A stretch of 64,000 nt of DNA. Origin: Hygrophila difformis (taxonomy: Eukaryota; Streptophyta; Magnoliopsida; Lamiales; Acanthaceae). The DNA lies in contig JAOANR010000001.1 in NCBI GenBank assembly GCA_030278955.1, forward strand, positions 40,698,890 through 40,762,889, in the 5' to 3' direction. This document shows positions 1 through 10,912 of this stretch, piece after piece. The notes beneath the pieces were generated by a model that worked only from the letters and a program-made list of their open reading frames with translations, was not told where the DNA came from and ran no database searches. The first letter of the stretch is position 1. Each line of letters starts with the position of its first letter. The position numbers and the translations under genes were made by a program.

Positions 1-72
1 GACAATGCGAGATGCCAGAGGAAAAGGCTAGTAGCGGATTGATCACAATATCAACTCAGCGCCATGAGGTTG

Positions 73-73
<1 letters not shown>

Positions 74-149
<76 letters not shown>

Positions 150-205
150 CTTGTTGTATTATTATTATTATTCATTATTATTATTATTATTAATATTATT
201 ATTAT
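74..205. repeat. (ATT)n microsatellite
   Basis: Nearly uninterrupted ATT trinucleotides, broken by short TTG/TTC interruptions. The poly-Tyr and poly-Ile reading frames here are by-products of the repeat, not genes. Confidence 0.95.
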
Positions 206-270
206 CCAGCTGTGGGTTAATTTCCAACTTGATGGGGAATGAGAGAAATCGGCAAAGGTAATTCAATTTC

Positions 271-288
271 TTTATTTATTGATTGATT

Positions 289-347
<59 letters not shown>
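271..347. repeat. (TTTA)n/(ATT)n microsatellite
   Basis: A short TTTATTTATT stretch leads into about 15 ATT units. Between this and the first microsatellite lies about 65 bp of unique sequence. Confidence 0.9.
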
Positions 348-861
348 GAATATCATGCCTATTTTTTGGGAATGAGAATCTGTTAAGTTTCCGTGATCAA
401 CCGCTACCGTTAACTTTCGATTCGAATAAGACTTCGGAAGCAACTATAAATGAAGTACTGTTTGAAGCATCTTCTACATGAGAATAAAAAGATTCGGCAT
501 CTTATAACAGAAGGCGCGCTGCACAACAGGTTCTTTAAATGTAGTTTATTTTTGAATCATTCGTCAATATGTGGGGGGAATATGAGGATTCGGCAATGTA
601 TTCTTTCATTATATTGCATTTAGGACATAGACTTATTCGTTGGATATGCTGTGAAGAAGGCTTATTATATATGTTCCATTTCCCAAAAGTAATCAATGAT
701 GGGGCTTTTATACAATGCAATGCATTATAACGGATCCGTATGCTGGTTTCAAAAGTCGAATAATAAGTGTTTTTTATTTACTATTATAATAATAATTTTG
801 TAATATAATTTATTCAATTATACTAATCAATTTACAAAGCAATAATATTCACTACTAAATT
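348..861. other. Unassigned AT-rich sequence
   Basis: About 500 bp with short open frames only (longest about 60 codons). No domain or repeat family is recognised. It may be a decayed gene or transposon fragment. Confidence 0.4.
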
Positions 862-1372
862 AAAAGTTAAATAAAATAAGGAAAACAAAAGAAAAGATAG
901 AGAAAACAAAAGAAGAGAAAAGGGAAAAAAGAAAATGAAAAAAAAAATAAACAAGAAGAAAATGAAGAAAACAAAAAAATAAGGAAAAAAAGAAAAGAAG
1001 AAAAAAGAAAAAATTTGCGAAAAACAAAAAGGAAAAAAAAGAGAAAAAATGAAAAGAAAGGAAAAAATAAAACAAAAAAATGAAAGAAAAGGAAAAATAA
1101 GGAAAAAAAGAAAATGAAAGAAAAAATAAAAAAAAAAGAAAAATTAACAAGAAGAAAATGAAGAAAATAAAAAATAAAGAAAAAAATAAAAGAAGAAAAA
1201 AAAAATTACAAGAAAAAACAAAAGATAAAATGAAAATGAAATGATAAAAAAAAAAAAAAAGGAAAAGAAAGATAAAAAATGAAAAGAAAGGAAAAAATTT
1301 AAAAAAAAATTAAAGGAAAGGAAAAATAAGGGAAAAAATTAAAAGAAATAAAAAATTAAAATAAACAAAAGA
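862..1372 (+). repeat. Purine-rich A/G low-complexity tract
   Basis: About 500 bp in which the + strand is almost entirely A and G, as irregular GAAAA/AGAAAA units with very few pyrimidines. It lies directly upstream of the LINE at about 1430. Similar purine tracts occur inside that LINE's presumed 3' region (20098-20170) and after its poly(A) (21005-21060). The antisense Phe/Ser-rich frame is an artefact of composition. Confidence 0.9.
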
Positions 1373-1438
1373 TAATTTTAACTTAACACATTAAGTTTTA
1401 AGTTAAACAATTTAAGATTTAATAAGATAGGGGAGAAC

Positions 1439-3597
1439 ATGCTGAACGGCGGGGCGGCGGTGAGAACGGGAGATGGCGGCGAGATGGCAAGGGAAGCGGT
1501 TGAGGCGAAACATGCTGAAGCTCAGGGGAGGACTGGTGGCGAGAAGGAAGGTGCAGGGAGACAACTAGCAGTAAGAGAGAAATTTCATGGGATATACGTG
1601 GGGAATCTGGAGGTGGCGACCAGGAATAGCGTGATACTCAGGGAGGTGGAAAAGGTGGCAAGGGTGAGAGACTGGTATATCCCCAACCGGAAGTGGCCGG
1701 AAAATGGCTTCAAATATGGGTTCTTCAGATTCCAGACTAAAGATGAGGCTGAAAGAGCTATCAGACGAATGAATGGAATGATATTAATGGGAAGGATACT
1801 TAGGGCTAACTGGGCTCGTCCTAGCAAGATGTCAAACAGATCGAAAGACGGAGGCTATAGGGCGAGAGGTGGTACAGTGAGGGATAGAACCTGCATGGGA
1901 CGAGAAAGGCATAGCCAAGGGCACTGTGCCACAAACGAAGCATGGCGGGACGGGAGAACGTTTGCTGAGGTGGTTAGAGGGGGCAAAGGTCATGACCCAA
2001 CTAAGGAGAGAGAGGGACACGTCGGAACGATTAAGCTGGAAGAGGATCCAAAAAATCTGATGAGGCTCCAGAGGGCAGCCGTGGTGAACCTGAGGAAGTT
2101 AGAAGGGTTGATTGAGTTTCAGGACTGGTTATATAAATTCCACAAGGGTTGTGAAGAAGTTATATATGGAGGGGACCTAACGTTCTTGGTGGTGTTCGAA
2201 AAAACTACTGATAAGGATCGGTTTCTAATGGATTGCAGGGATCATAGCCTTGTCGATTGGAAGAGAACATGGTCTAGAGGAGCGCTGGTAAGGAACCAGC
2301 TTGTCTGGGTGTATGCATTTGGCATACCTGCTGTTGCATGGAGCGAGGAGAGCGTACAAAGACTTGTTCAGGGATGGGGAAGAGTTATACATCTGGATAA
2401 AGAAACGCGTGAAGCTAAGAGGATGGATAGGGCCAGGTTCCTGGTAGCGATCAATATAGGGTGCCGCATACCATCGGAAGCGAGTGTCCGAGTTGGAGAG
2501 ATGGTGTCCACAATCCGATTGGAGGCAAACTTTCATGAACCAGTGGTGGTGGAGGAAGAAGATGGGATTGAAAGAGGGGAAAAGAGTCGGACGCTGATGG
2601 AGGAGGACGTTGGTACGCCGGAGGGGGAGAGTGGTGGTAGCTCCGGGCCTAAGTTTTCTGGGGAAGCTCAAGGATCCCTGGGAGAGTTACATGGGGGAGT
2701 GCAACAATTGATGATGGCGGCTCCCAACAATTACATGGACAAGCGTGCATGTGTCATACAATCTCAATGCATGGTAAGGGAAACAGAAGGGGTGAAAGAG
2801 AACCAGGCTATACAGAATGGCCGTGATGAGTGCTCGATGAGGAATAAATGGGCTGAGGTAGGGAAGCCAAAGGGATTGGGCCATATGGAAATTCTAGGCC
2901 CAATGGAAAACCCAAGTCCAATTAATGTGGAAGTGGGGTGTGGCCCAAGTGGAACATTGAGGGATAGGGTGTCTCAAGAGGATGGAGCGGATTCGGGGGA
3001 AAACAACAAGCTAGATAAACCAAACGAGTCGAATAGCAATTGGGAAGAGGTGGCCGACACCTATGGTAGTAAAAGGGGGGAATACAGTGTGGAGAGAGGC
3101 TTAGAGTCAATCGGTGGAGAAGAGAGTGTAAGGGAAGTAGAGTCAATTCAAGATAATATGGTGAGACCAATTGAGGATGGTGGTACGCACAACTTGGAAG
3201 AGGTGAATGGAGCCGATTCAGGCAGTTTGAAAGGAGAGAGGGTGGAGAAGGAGGCAAGAAGCTCGACGGAGTTGACTGCCATCAAGATGGCATTAGCCAG
3301 AGTAATTGAGGGGAGAAAGGGCGAGTGTCGACGAGGGAAGAAGAGAGGTAGGAAAGCTGTGAGGCAACCTGCACTGGGAAACAGAAGGGGTATTGCGAAT
3401 TCGAGCCAGGATGGAGGTCAGTTTGCAAGGTTACAATTCTCCACAATTAGGACAGAGGGGGGGGGGGGGTTAAGGTAATTGATTGGGCCGAAGCAGAGGA
3501 GGTATTGAGGCTGGCGGAGAGGCTGGGATTGGGATTGATGGTTAAAAAGGACACAGCCATCAAGAAGATTGCGAGTGACATACTTAGACAGATATAG
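1439..3597 (+). CDS. LINE ORF1 protein with RRM domain, frameshifted near the C-terminus
   Basis: This is the nucleic-acid-binding ORF1 protein of a plant L1-type LINE; in the family it coats the element RNA. Residues about 51-127 form an RNA-recognition motif, with RNP2-like IYVGNL at 52-57 and RNP1-like KYGFFRF at 92-98. A conserved region about residues 210-370 is followed by a long acidic, Gly/Glu-rich low-complexity tail. I see no CCHC knuckle. The open frame stops at 3478, just after 13 consecutive G (3457-3469). The family C-terminus, including a LRLAERLGLGLMV stretch that matches the ORF1 end of the second LINE, continues in another frame to a TAG at 3595-3597. The 45 bp gap to ORF2 equals the spacing in the second LINE. 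The break is therefore a G-run indel, or a sequencing error in that run. Confidence 0.85.
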
Positions 3598-3639
3598 GGT
3601 GTGTGCCAATTGAGGTAGTGAGTTGAGGTATATAGGTCA

Positions 3640-6600
3640 ATGATGCGGATTGTAACCTGCAATTTGAGGGGGTTAAACGGGGGTGTCCGGAGAAGAGCAG
3701 TTTCTCGGTTTTGTAGGAAATTCAAACCGACTGTAATGTGTCTCCAAGAAACGAAGATGTGCACTATCAAGGAAAGGTTGATTCACAGACTATGGGGATC
3801 GAACAGTGGAGAATTCTGTTACCAACCGGCAATCGGAAATAGGGGTGGATTGCTTGTGATATGGGAATCAAATCAGGGGTCTTTTAATGCTGTTGATACT
3901 GAGCATAATTTTATTTGGTTGAAGGGTAGTATAAAAGGTTTGAGAGGTTTAGTAAATATCATATGTGTACATGCTCCGAATGCCAGAAACGAGAGAGCAG
4001 CTCTGTGGAGTGTGTTGGATAATAGGTGCGACACGAATAATGGGGAGTTGTGGTGTATAACGGGCGACTTTAACGCGGTGGTGAAAACGGAGGAGAGAGT
4101 GGGGTGCAGCGCGGACAGTGGGTCTATGGGGGAGTTTAGAAATTTTATTGACAACTTGGGGTTAGTGGACTTGCCTATGGAGGGGGGACGTTACACATGG
4201 ATTGGGAGGGGTGGAAGGGCAAGTAGTAGATTAGATAGGTTTTTACTATCGGGGGGATGGTTATGCTTGGAGGAGGAAGTTAGACAGAGAAGAGGAGAAT
4301 CTGTACTGTCTGATCATTACCCTGTGGTACTTGATTTGGGGGGTAAGTCATGGGGGCCAAAACCATTCCGTTTCTATAACTATTGGATGGAGACTAAGGG
4401 ATTTTTGGAGATGGTGAGGGAGGAATGGACTGTAGAGAGGAATGGAAGGTGGTGTTCGCTGATAGCCAGATTAAATTCATTGAAATATAGGATCAAGGGG
4501 TGGGAGGGGTATGGGGCTTCAGATTTGGAGTCCCGTATTGAGAGGCTGATGGCAGAGGCTACGGGACTGGAGGAGCAGCTGTTGGAAGAGTCAGGGGATG
4601 ATTACCTTAGGGAGACCTGGAAACAAAAGAAGAGTGAGCTGGAGAGGTTACTGTTGGCGGAGGAGCGTAGGTGGGTTCAAAAGTCAAGAGTTCGGTGGAT
4701 TAGAGAGGGAGACCAGAATACGAAATATTTCCAAGCAATTGCGGCGCTGAACAGACGACGGAACTTCATTGGAGCTATAAAGGTTAACGGGGCTGTAACA
4801 GAAGATCCAAAGGAAATTAAAGAGGGTGCATGGTCTTTCTATCGATCAATTTTTGAGAAAAAACAGAATGAGTTATTCCAAATTGATAATATTGGATTGC
4901 CGAAAGTTGAGGAAAAGGAGAGGCTGTGGTTAATCAGAACTTTTACAGAAGAAGAGATTAGAGCCGCGATTTGGAGCTGCGATGGTAACAAGGCCCCGGG
5001 CCCGGATGGTTTCAATCTCGCCTTCTATAAAAGATACTGGGAAGTAATTAAAGGCGATGTATTAGAAGTATTCAGGGGTCTGGAACGTGAGGGGACATTG
5101 CCAAGGAATATAGGTAGGTCGTTCATAACTTTAATCCCGAAAGTTGACAATCCACTGGAGTTTGGGGAGTTCCGGCCTATTTCCTTGGTAGGAAGCATCT
5201 ATAAAATAGTAGCGAAGGTTTTGGCTATTAGGTTGAAGGAGGTGATGGGGGATATAGTGGGGCGCTCCCAAATGGCGTTCGTGCAAGGTAGACAAATATT
5301 GGATGGGGTTTTAGTGGCGGCAGAGATAATCCACTCAACCAAAGCATCCGAGCGCAAAGGTTTTGTAGTGAAGTTGGATTTCGCCAAGGCATACGACAAC
5401 GTGTCATGGGAGGCTCTATTTAGGGTGATGGAGGCTATGCAGTTTGAAGCAAAGTGGATTGATTGGGTTAAGGTGTGCATTCGATCAGCAGAGGCGGCTG
5501 TGATCATTAATGGCTCACCAACAGAGTATTTCAAGATGCAACAGGGACTCCGTCAGGGAGATCCACTCTCGCCTTACTTATTCGTAATTGTGGCAGAAAT
5601 TGTCAATAAGCTGCTAATCAATGCTGCCAACCTGGGGGAATTAAGAGGCTTAATGGTGGGAGGAGACTGCCCGGCTATCACTCACTTGCAATACGCAGAC
5701 GACACAGTGCTTTTTTGCGAGGGTAATCTCACACAAGTGCTACTAATCAAAAGGATATTGCTTTGCCTGTACTATGCCACAGGCTTGAAGATAAATTTTG
5801 GGAAGAGTAAGATTTATGGTCTTAATTGTCCTGATGAGTTGATGGAGGAGGCAGCATCCATTCTCGGATGTGGTATTGGGGTGTGGCCGATGGTTTATTT
5901 GGGGATTCCAATAGGGGGAAGGATAAATGGGGTGTCGCTATGGGAGCCGGTGCTGGATAGAGTGGAGAGAAGGTTGGCGGGATGGAAAGGGAGGATGCTC
6001 TCACAAGCCGGTCGCTTGTGTTTAATCAAGTCGGTCTTGAGTAGTCTCCCTGTGTATTTCCTATCGATGTTCAGGGTACCTAGAACAGTGGCGGACCGGT
6101 TAGAACTGCTTAAAAGGAAGTTCTTTTGGAACGAATGGGAGGAGAGGCGTAAGTTACATACTTTAAATTGGGACTCAATATGTGCAAGCCAGGAGGATGG
6201 TGGACTGGGAATCTGGCAAACGATAAACTTCAATCAGGCACTTTTGCTCAAATGGCGTTGGAGGTTTAGTAAGGAAACTGAGTTGTGGAAACAAGTAATT
6301 GACGCGAAATATTATGGTAATGGTGAACCTTTAATTCCCGAGGTAAGGGAGGGAAACTCTCTGTGGGGTATGATATGTAAGTCCTGGAATGAGATGATGC
6401 CAGCGGAGCCAGGGCATGGTTTTGTGATTCAAGTGGGAAACGGTAGGAAGGTGAGATTTTGGTCGGATAAATGGGTGGAGGGTGAAGTCTCTTTGAAGGA
6501 TAAATTTCCAAGAATATATGCCTTAGCGGTCAATAAGAACGGAACAATAGAAGAATATGGGAGCTGGAGTGGTTTTGAATGGAGTTGGCACATTGACCTT

Positions 6601-7785
6601 AGAAGGCAGATGTTCGGGTGGGAAACGGAGATGTGGAGTAGGTTCCTGCAGGCTATTGGCGATAAGAGGTTGAGCAGGTTCTCTGAGGACCGAGTACAGT
6701 GGATAGGCAGAGGGAATGGAACATTCTCCACGAGAGGTTGTAGGCATAGAGGAGGCGGGGAGGGGGACTCGGAACTGAGATGGTTATGGAAAAAGATGTG
6801 GCAAGTCAAATGTCCTAGTAAAGCAAAATTTGTAGTATGGAAATTGATAAAGGGAGCCTTACCATGCCGGGAGCTCCTTGTCTTCAGGAAGTGTCTTCGC
6901 ATGGATCAAGCCGGGTGCCCTTGTTGTGGGGAAGATGTAGAGTCGGCGGATCATTTGTTTTGCAAGTGTAAGAAGGCGAGTTCATTATGGTATGAGGGAG
7001 TCAAATGGTTTGGGGTGTCCTGGGTATGCCCGGGAAAAGCGACGGAGGTTTTGGCATGGTGGTTTGGTGCTTTTCATGGGACAGGGAGAAGGGAAGTGTG
7101 GTTGCTAACAGGGGTTGCTATTGTATGGACAGTATGGAGTGTGAGGAACGAAGTGGTATTCAAAGGGGCGAGTTTCGATGTAAAGGCCGCAACTGAGTTG
7201 GTAAGGGTGAGAGTGGGCTTGTGGTGGCAGGCAATGACGGATGGGGGAGGATTGAATCTCCGGAGAATGGAAGAGTGCTTCCCAAGAAATCTGCCATGGC
7301 CGACAGGGGGTAGGAAAAGAGTTAGAAGGATGGGGCTGGTGTGGGAACGACCGGGTGAGGGGTGGTGGAAGGTTAATACGGATGGCTCATCACTAGGGAA
7401 TCCGGGGCATGCGGGGGTAGGTGGAGTTATTAGGGACGACAAAGGAGTTGTGATGTTTATTCTATCGGATTATGTTGGATATAAAGACTCAAATGAAGCG
7501 GAAATCGAAGCTGTAAGCCGAATATGCAGGGCTATCGTACGGGACCAGGGCTTCCCGCTACCAAAAATTCTGTTTGAAAGTGACCCGCAAAATGTGGTAA
7601 GCTGGTTGAAAAACCCGGATACAGTCCCTTGGAGATTTTTTAAACACATGGAACCCTTCCTGGCAGTTCTTAACTGGGGTGGGGTTGTCAAGTGTCAACA
7701 TGTCCTAAGGGAGAGAAATGATCTCGCTGATATTTGGGCTAGGCGAGGGGCGGCACAAGAGGAAAGGATTGAGGGGTGGCTATAA
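3640..7785 (+). CDS. LINE ORF2 polyprotein: AP endonuclease, reverse transcriptase, RNase H
   Basis: A full-length 1381-residue frame supplying the catalytic activities of target-primed reverse transcription. The N-terminus (residues about 1-230) is an exonuclease-endonuclease-phosphatase domain: CNLRGLNGG near the start, QETKM, GDFNAV at 142-147 and SDHYPV at 224-229. The RT domain contains NKAPGPDG at 450-457, FRPISLVGSIYKIVAKVLA, GLRQGDPLSPYLF and the active site YADD at 685-688. A zinc-binding zf-RVT-like block lies at about 1050-1117, with CPCCG and H/C residues. The C-terminus is RNase H with NTDGSS (D1248), NEAE, ESD and NDLAD. It starts MMRIV; the second Met (3643) matches the start used in the second LINE. 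No stop or frameshift is visible, so this ORF2 could be active, although the element is split downstream by a gypsy insertion. Confidence 0.95.
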   Translation: MMRIVTCNLRGLNGGVRRRAVSRFCRKFKPTVMCLQETKMCTIKERLIHRLWGSNSGEFCYQPAIGNRGGLLVIWESNQGSFNAVDTEHNFIWLKGSIKGLRGLVNIICVHAPNARNERAALWSVLDNRCDTNNGELWCITGDFNAVVKTEERVGCSADSGSMGEFRNFIDNLGLVDLPMEGGRYTWIGRGGRASSRLDRFLLSGGWLCLEEEVRQRRGESVLSDHYPVVLDLGGKSWGPKPFRFYNYWMETKGFLEMVREEWTVERNGRWCSLIARLNSLKYRIKGWEGYGASDLESRIERLMAEATGLEEQLLEESGDDYLRETWKQKKSELERLLLAEERRWVQKSRVRWIREGDQNTKYFQAIAALNRRRNFIGAIKVNGAVTEDPKEIKEGAWSFYRSIFEKKQNELFQIDNIGLPKVEEKERLWLIRTFTEEEIRAAIWSCDGNKAPGPDGFNLAFYKRYWEVIKGDVLEVFRGLEREGTLPRNIGRSFITLIPKVDNPLEFGEFRPISLVGSIYKIVAKVLAIRLKEVMGDIVGRSQMAFVQGRQILDGVLVAAEIIHSTKASERKGFVVKLDFAKAYDNVSWEALFRVMEAMQFEAKWIDWVKVCIRSAEAAVIINGSPTEYFKMQQGLRQGDPLSPYLFVIVAEIVNKLLINAANLGELRGLMVGGDCPAITHLQYADDTVLFCEGNLTQVLLIKRILLCLYYATGLKINFGKSKIYGLNCPDELMEEAASILGCGIGVWPMVYLGIPIGGRINGVSLWEPVLDRVERRLAGWKGRMLSQAGRLCLIKSVLSSLPVYFLSMFRVPRTVADRLELLKRKFFWNEWEERRKLHTLNWDSICASQEDGGLGIWQTINFNQALLLKWRWRFSKETELWKQVIDAKYYGNGEPLIPEVREGNSLWGMICKSWNEMMPAEPGHGFVIQVGNGRKVRFWSDKWVEGEVSLKDKFPRIYALAVNKNGTIEEYGSWSGFEWSWHIDLRRQMFGWETEMWSRFLQAIGDKRLSRFSEDRVQWIGRGNGTFSTRGCRHRGGGEGDSELRWLWKKMWQVKCPSKAKFVVWKLIKGALPCRELLVFRKCLRMDQAGCPCCGEDVESADHLFCKCKKASSLWYEGVKWFGVSWVCPGKATEVLAWWFGAFHGTGRREVWLLTGVAIVWTVWSVRNEVVFKGASFDVKAATELVRVRVGLWWQAMTDGGGLNLRRMEECFPRNLPWPTGGRKRVRRMGLVWERPGEGWWKVNTDGSSLGNPGHAGVGGVIRDDKGVVMFILSDYVGYKDSNEAEIEAVSRICRAIVRDQGFPLPKILFESDPQNVVSWLKNPDTVPWRFFKHMEPFLAVLNWGGVVKCQHVLRERNDLADIWARRGAAQEERIEGWL

Positions 7786-7891
7786 GTTATACGAAGTAGG
7801 TGTATGCGTCTGTTGTAATGAGAAATGGGAGCTATACTACCTCCGCTGATACATGGCAGAGTGCAGTAGGAGAGGAATGATCTAGTGGGAG

Positions 7892-7896
7892 GCTTG
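7892..7896. repeat. Target-site duplication, left copy (GCTTG)
   Basis: GCTTG lies immediately before the TGTAATAC start of the 5' LTR. The same 5 bp (19071-19075) follow the TTACA end of the 3' LTR. Five bp is usual for Ty3/gypsy integrases, and this fixes the element boundaries. Confidence 0.93.
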
Positions 7897-10497
7897 TGTA
7901 ATACCCGAGAATTTTCCAACATAAAATAAAACAATAATTAAATAAATAAATAATAAATAAAATAAATACTCTAATAAACAAACAAATCCAGCAAATAAAA
8001 GAAATAAATAAATATAAGGAAATGAGAAATGAGATTTTTACTTAAAAAGGAATTAAAGGAATTTAATTCAATAAAAGGATGGATAAATGGTACACCAAAA
8101 CCCGACACTAATGAACTCGAGTATTCGAGTCCAAAACATCCAATTAGACTCGAGCGGAAATTTAGAGAGAAAGTATGAACCCGAAGATACCCCGGGAATC
8201 GGAATTCGGGAGCATAGAGGGATAGAAACCCGAAAGAGAGGCGGAAACGCACGACGGATCGCACGACCCGCCCGGACCGAAGTCCAGGCGAAGTCGGCGC
8301 GGTGGCCGCGCGGTGGAAGGGCTTCAGCGCGCCACGACCGCGCCAACCCACAGATTTGGTTGTTGCGTGAATCTCTCACCCGAACGCGGATTTTTCGACT
8401 TTCGGTTGAACACCTCTCGACTCCAGAGTTCTAGGTCGGCCGTGGACGCCCTAGGGACTTAGAATTCTATAAATAAGCCCCTTGGGAGCCCCGAACAAGT
8501 TTACGAAACCCTAAAGCATTCTATACGCTCGAAACCCTAAATCCGGAGTCGTCGGAGGCACGAAACCAAGACGAACGCTGTTGGACGAGTTCTCTACAGA
8601 TCTCTATAGTCGTGGTAAGTCTCGGTCCAATCTCTATTCAATAAACGATTCGAAAACGAATCCTAATCATCTCCTTTTTCTTTCTACACCCCCGTATCGA
8701 ATCTAGATCGTAGAACCCGACGAACGGAGAGGAGAAACGGTGATCTGGAAGCCACGCCTCCGAATTGGACATTCCCGACGTTCATAGATACTGTAAGTTA
8801 ACCTTACATGGTTTTGGGAGATTTTAAAACATTCGAAACCTAAAAGATTTGACAAGAATCATAAATCTGTCCACTTTTGTTTTCCTACCGACGCAACAGA
8901 ATTGTTGAATTTTTCCGACCTTTAAAACGAACTCAAACGGAAAAACTTAAAACATGAAAAACGTTCCTAAGACTTAGACCTAGCTACTGTAAAAATTTGA
9001 GAATTTTTGGAGTTGATTTAATATGTGAAAACCCGTCGAAACCGAACTGTTTGATTTTAGATCTTGAAATCTTGGACAGAACTTAGGAATGATCTTGATC
9101 ACGTTTTTGACATAGGATCTAGGCTGTTTTAGATCTTTGGCCGAACATGAAAGTTGTAGATAAATGTCTTAAGATGATCCCTGTCAAATTTCATTAAATT
9201 TGGAGTTGAATTGATATGTTAGAACTTGAAATCTTTAAACTGTGACCTGTAAACTCGGACAGATTTCTTGTTATACAAAAATTAGCGTTTTTGACCTACT
9301 TAGGTATCTCGGATTGAAAAGGTTAAAACACGAAAAGTTGTAGATCTTGATGTTTCCGAGTCAGATATGAAATTTTGGAATTTTTGGAATTAAATCTGAT
9401 TTTAGACGAATTTTGGAGTAAACTGTGATTTACCGAAACGAAATTTTGAAATCTTGTTGAAACATGGAATTAACCTTTAGGGTTGAAACGAATTGAGATA
9501 TTGTTTCTAAATGAATACAATGGAAGTCAGATTTTAAAAACTAAATCCCCTTACAAACTTGATAAATTAAAATTAGGGGTGAGTGCTCTGCAGGGTGCCC
9601 CCTAACGATTCACTTCGTGCCGTAATGGACGATGGTGACCCCGCGCGCTATACTTGAAATGTGATATTGCCAAAACGGCGAAACTTAGAGCCTACACTCT
9701 CGTGAATATCCGTATGGGTTTCCCGAGGCTCCGGAGTGGTACTGGGTATGGCTGATACGGCTGCGGCCGCCGGGCTACCGGCTAAACTTGTTGACATCGC
9801 GATCTTTATCGTGAAACTTGAAATACCAAATCGGGAATGTAATGGGGATTCTAAATTAAATTAAACTAGATTAAATTATATTGTTGTCCAATTAAATTAT
9901 TTAAATACTTTATTTAAAATTATGGCTTTTATGATTTAATCATGTGATACGTGTCATTAAATAGAGCCTGAGATAGATTGTGCTATATGATATGGAGTAT
10001 ATGAAATCAAATATTATGTTATTATCATGCTTTTGTTAAATTATTAAAGTTATGGCTTTTAAACCCTACGATCATGCATGTGTTAACTTACTCAGCAATT
10101 TTGCTGACCAAAACCATTTTTATTCCTTTCTTTACAGAATATGTGGAATGAGCATGTGTGAGCACGAATCATGCATGGGATTTTGGGAACTTTTATTTTG
10201 CTTTTAAATTTCGTACTTAGACTATATTATGAACGGGCCTGTTTAACCCGTGTTTTGGCCATGTCGGCCCTATTTATATTTTCCGCTGCGATACTGTACT
10301 AAACTAAATATTTCCGCTGCGCTATGCTATTATTATTTTCGATTTATATTGTATGGGCTATTTTGAATGCTTTAAATATTTTAAACACTGCAATACCTAG
10401 CCTTGCATCTCTTTAGTAAGCTCGGAGAAACCGTGTCTTACTAGGGAGATGTGGCGGTGACATCCCGACCTGGGTTACCAAAAACCGGGGTGTTACA
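7897..10497 (+). repeat. 5' LTR of the gypsy element
   Basis: 2601 bp bounded by TGTAA...TTACA short inverted ends, nearly identical to 16471-19070. It contains a GC-rich block (about 8200-8345) with GGTGGCCGCGCGGTG, then a TATA box at 8468, and ends 3 bp before the primer site. Frames of 103-126 codons inside it occur identically in both LTRs and are not genes. Confidence 0.97.
8468..8475 (+). promoter_or_regulatory. LTR TATA box
   Basis: TATAAATA follows the GC-rich block and precedes GCCCCTTGGG, the arrangement of a plant LTR core promoter. The same box is at 17042-17049 in the 3' LTR, and the second gypsy LTR has one in the same context at 56812. Confidence 0.65.
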
Positions 10498-10500
10498 AGT

Positions 10501-10512
10501 TGGTATCAGAGC
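10501..10512 (+). other. Primer binding site (initiator tRNA-Met)
   Basis: TGGTATCAGAGC begins 3 bp after the LTR end. This is the standard plant retrotransposon site complementary to the 3' end of initiator tRNA-Met, where minus-strand synthesis is primed. Confidence 0.93.
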
Positions 10513-10514
10513 CC

Positions 10515-10660
10515 GGCTATTTTTAAACTATTATTTTTAAACCATTACTATTTTTAAACTGTTATTTAAACCATTATTATTTTTAAACTATTATTTTAAA
10601 ACCATTATTATTTTTAAACTATTATTAATATTTTGACTATTATTTTAAATTTTAAATTTT
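10515..10660 (+). repeat. AT-rich tandem repeat after the primer site
   Basis: About six imperfect units based on TTTTTAAACTATTATT / TTTAAACCATTATTA lie in the untranslated leader between the primer site and the first ORF. Confidence 0.8.
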
Positions 10661-10767
10661 TATTTCCATGGAGAAATTTTATTTTAAAACCCATGGGAAA
10701 AATATATATGGTGCATTAAATTATTATTGGGGGGAAGTATCATTTGCATATGCATGTTGCATCTCTG

Positions 10768-10893
10768 CTATGAACTTAGAATCTTTGCGAAACTTGAACT
10801 TAGCATCTTGGCGAAACTTGAACTTAGAATCTTGGAAACTTGAACTTAGAATCTGGGCGAATTGAACTTAGAATCTTGGCGAATATTAACTTA
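10768..10893 (+). repeat. Minisatellite of about 24 bp in the gypsy leader
   Basis: Five or six imperfect copies of a unit containing GAACTTAGAATCTTGGCGAA, ending just before the small ORF at 10913. Confidence 0.85.
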
Positions 10894-10912
10894 GATCTCT
10901 TGCTTGCGTTAG

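Noticed and set aside
12..261. Poly-Tyr and poly-Ile reading frames
   Set aside because: Translation of an ATT microsatellite; no coding signal.
860..1150. Phe/Ser-rich minus-strand frame
   Set aside because: Produced by the purine tract; composition only.
7971..8434. Frames of 103-126 codons in the 5' LTR, repeated at 16545-17008
   Set aside because: They recur because the LTR recurs. They lie upstream of the TATA box and no domain is seen.
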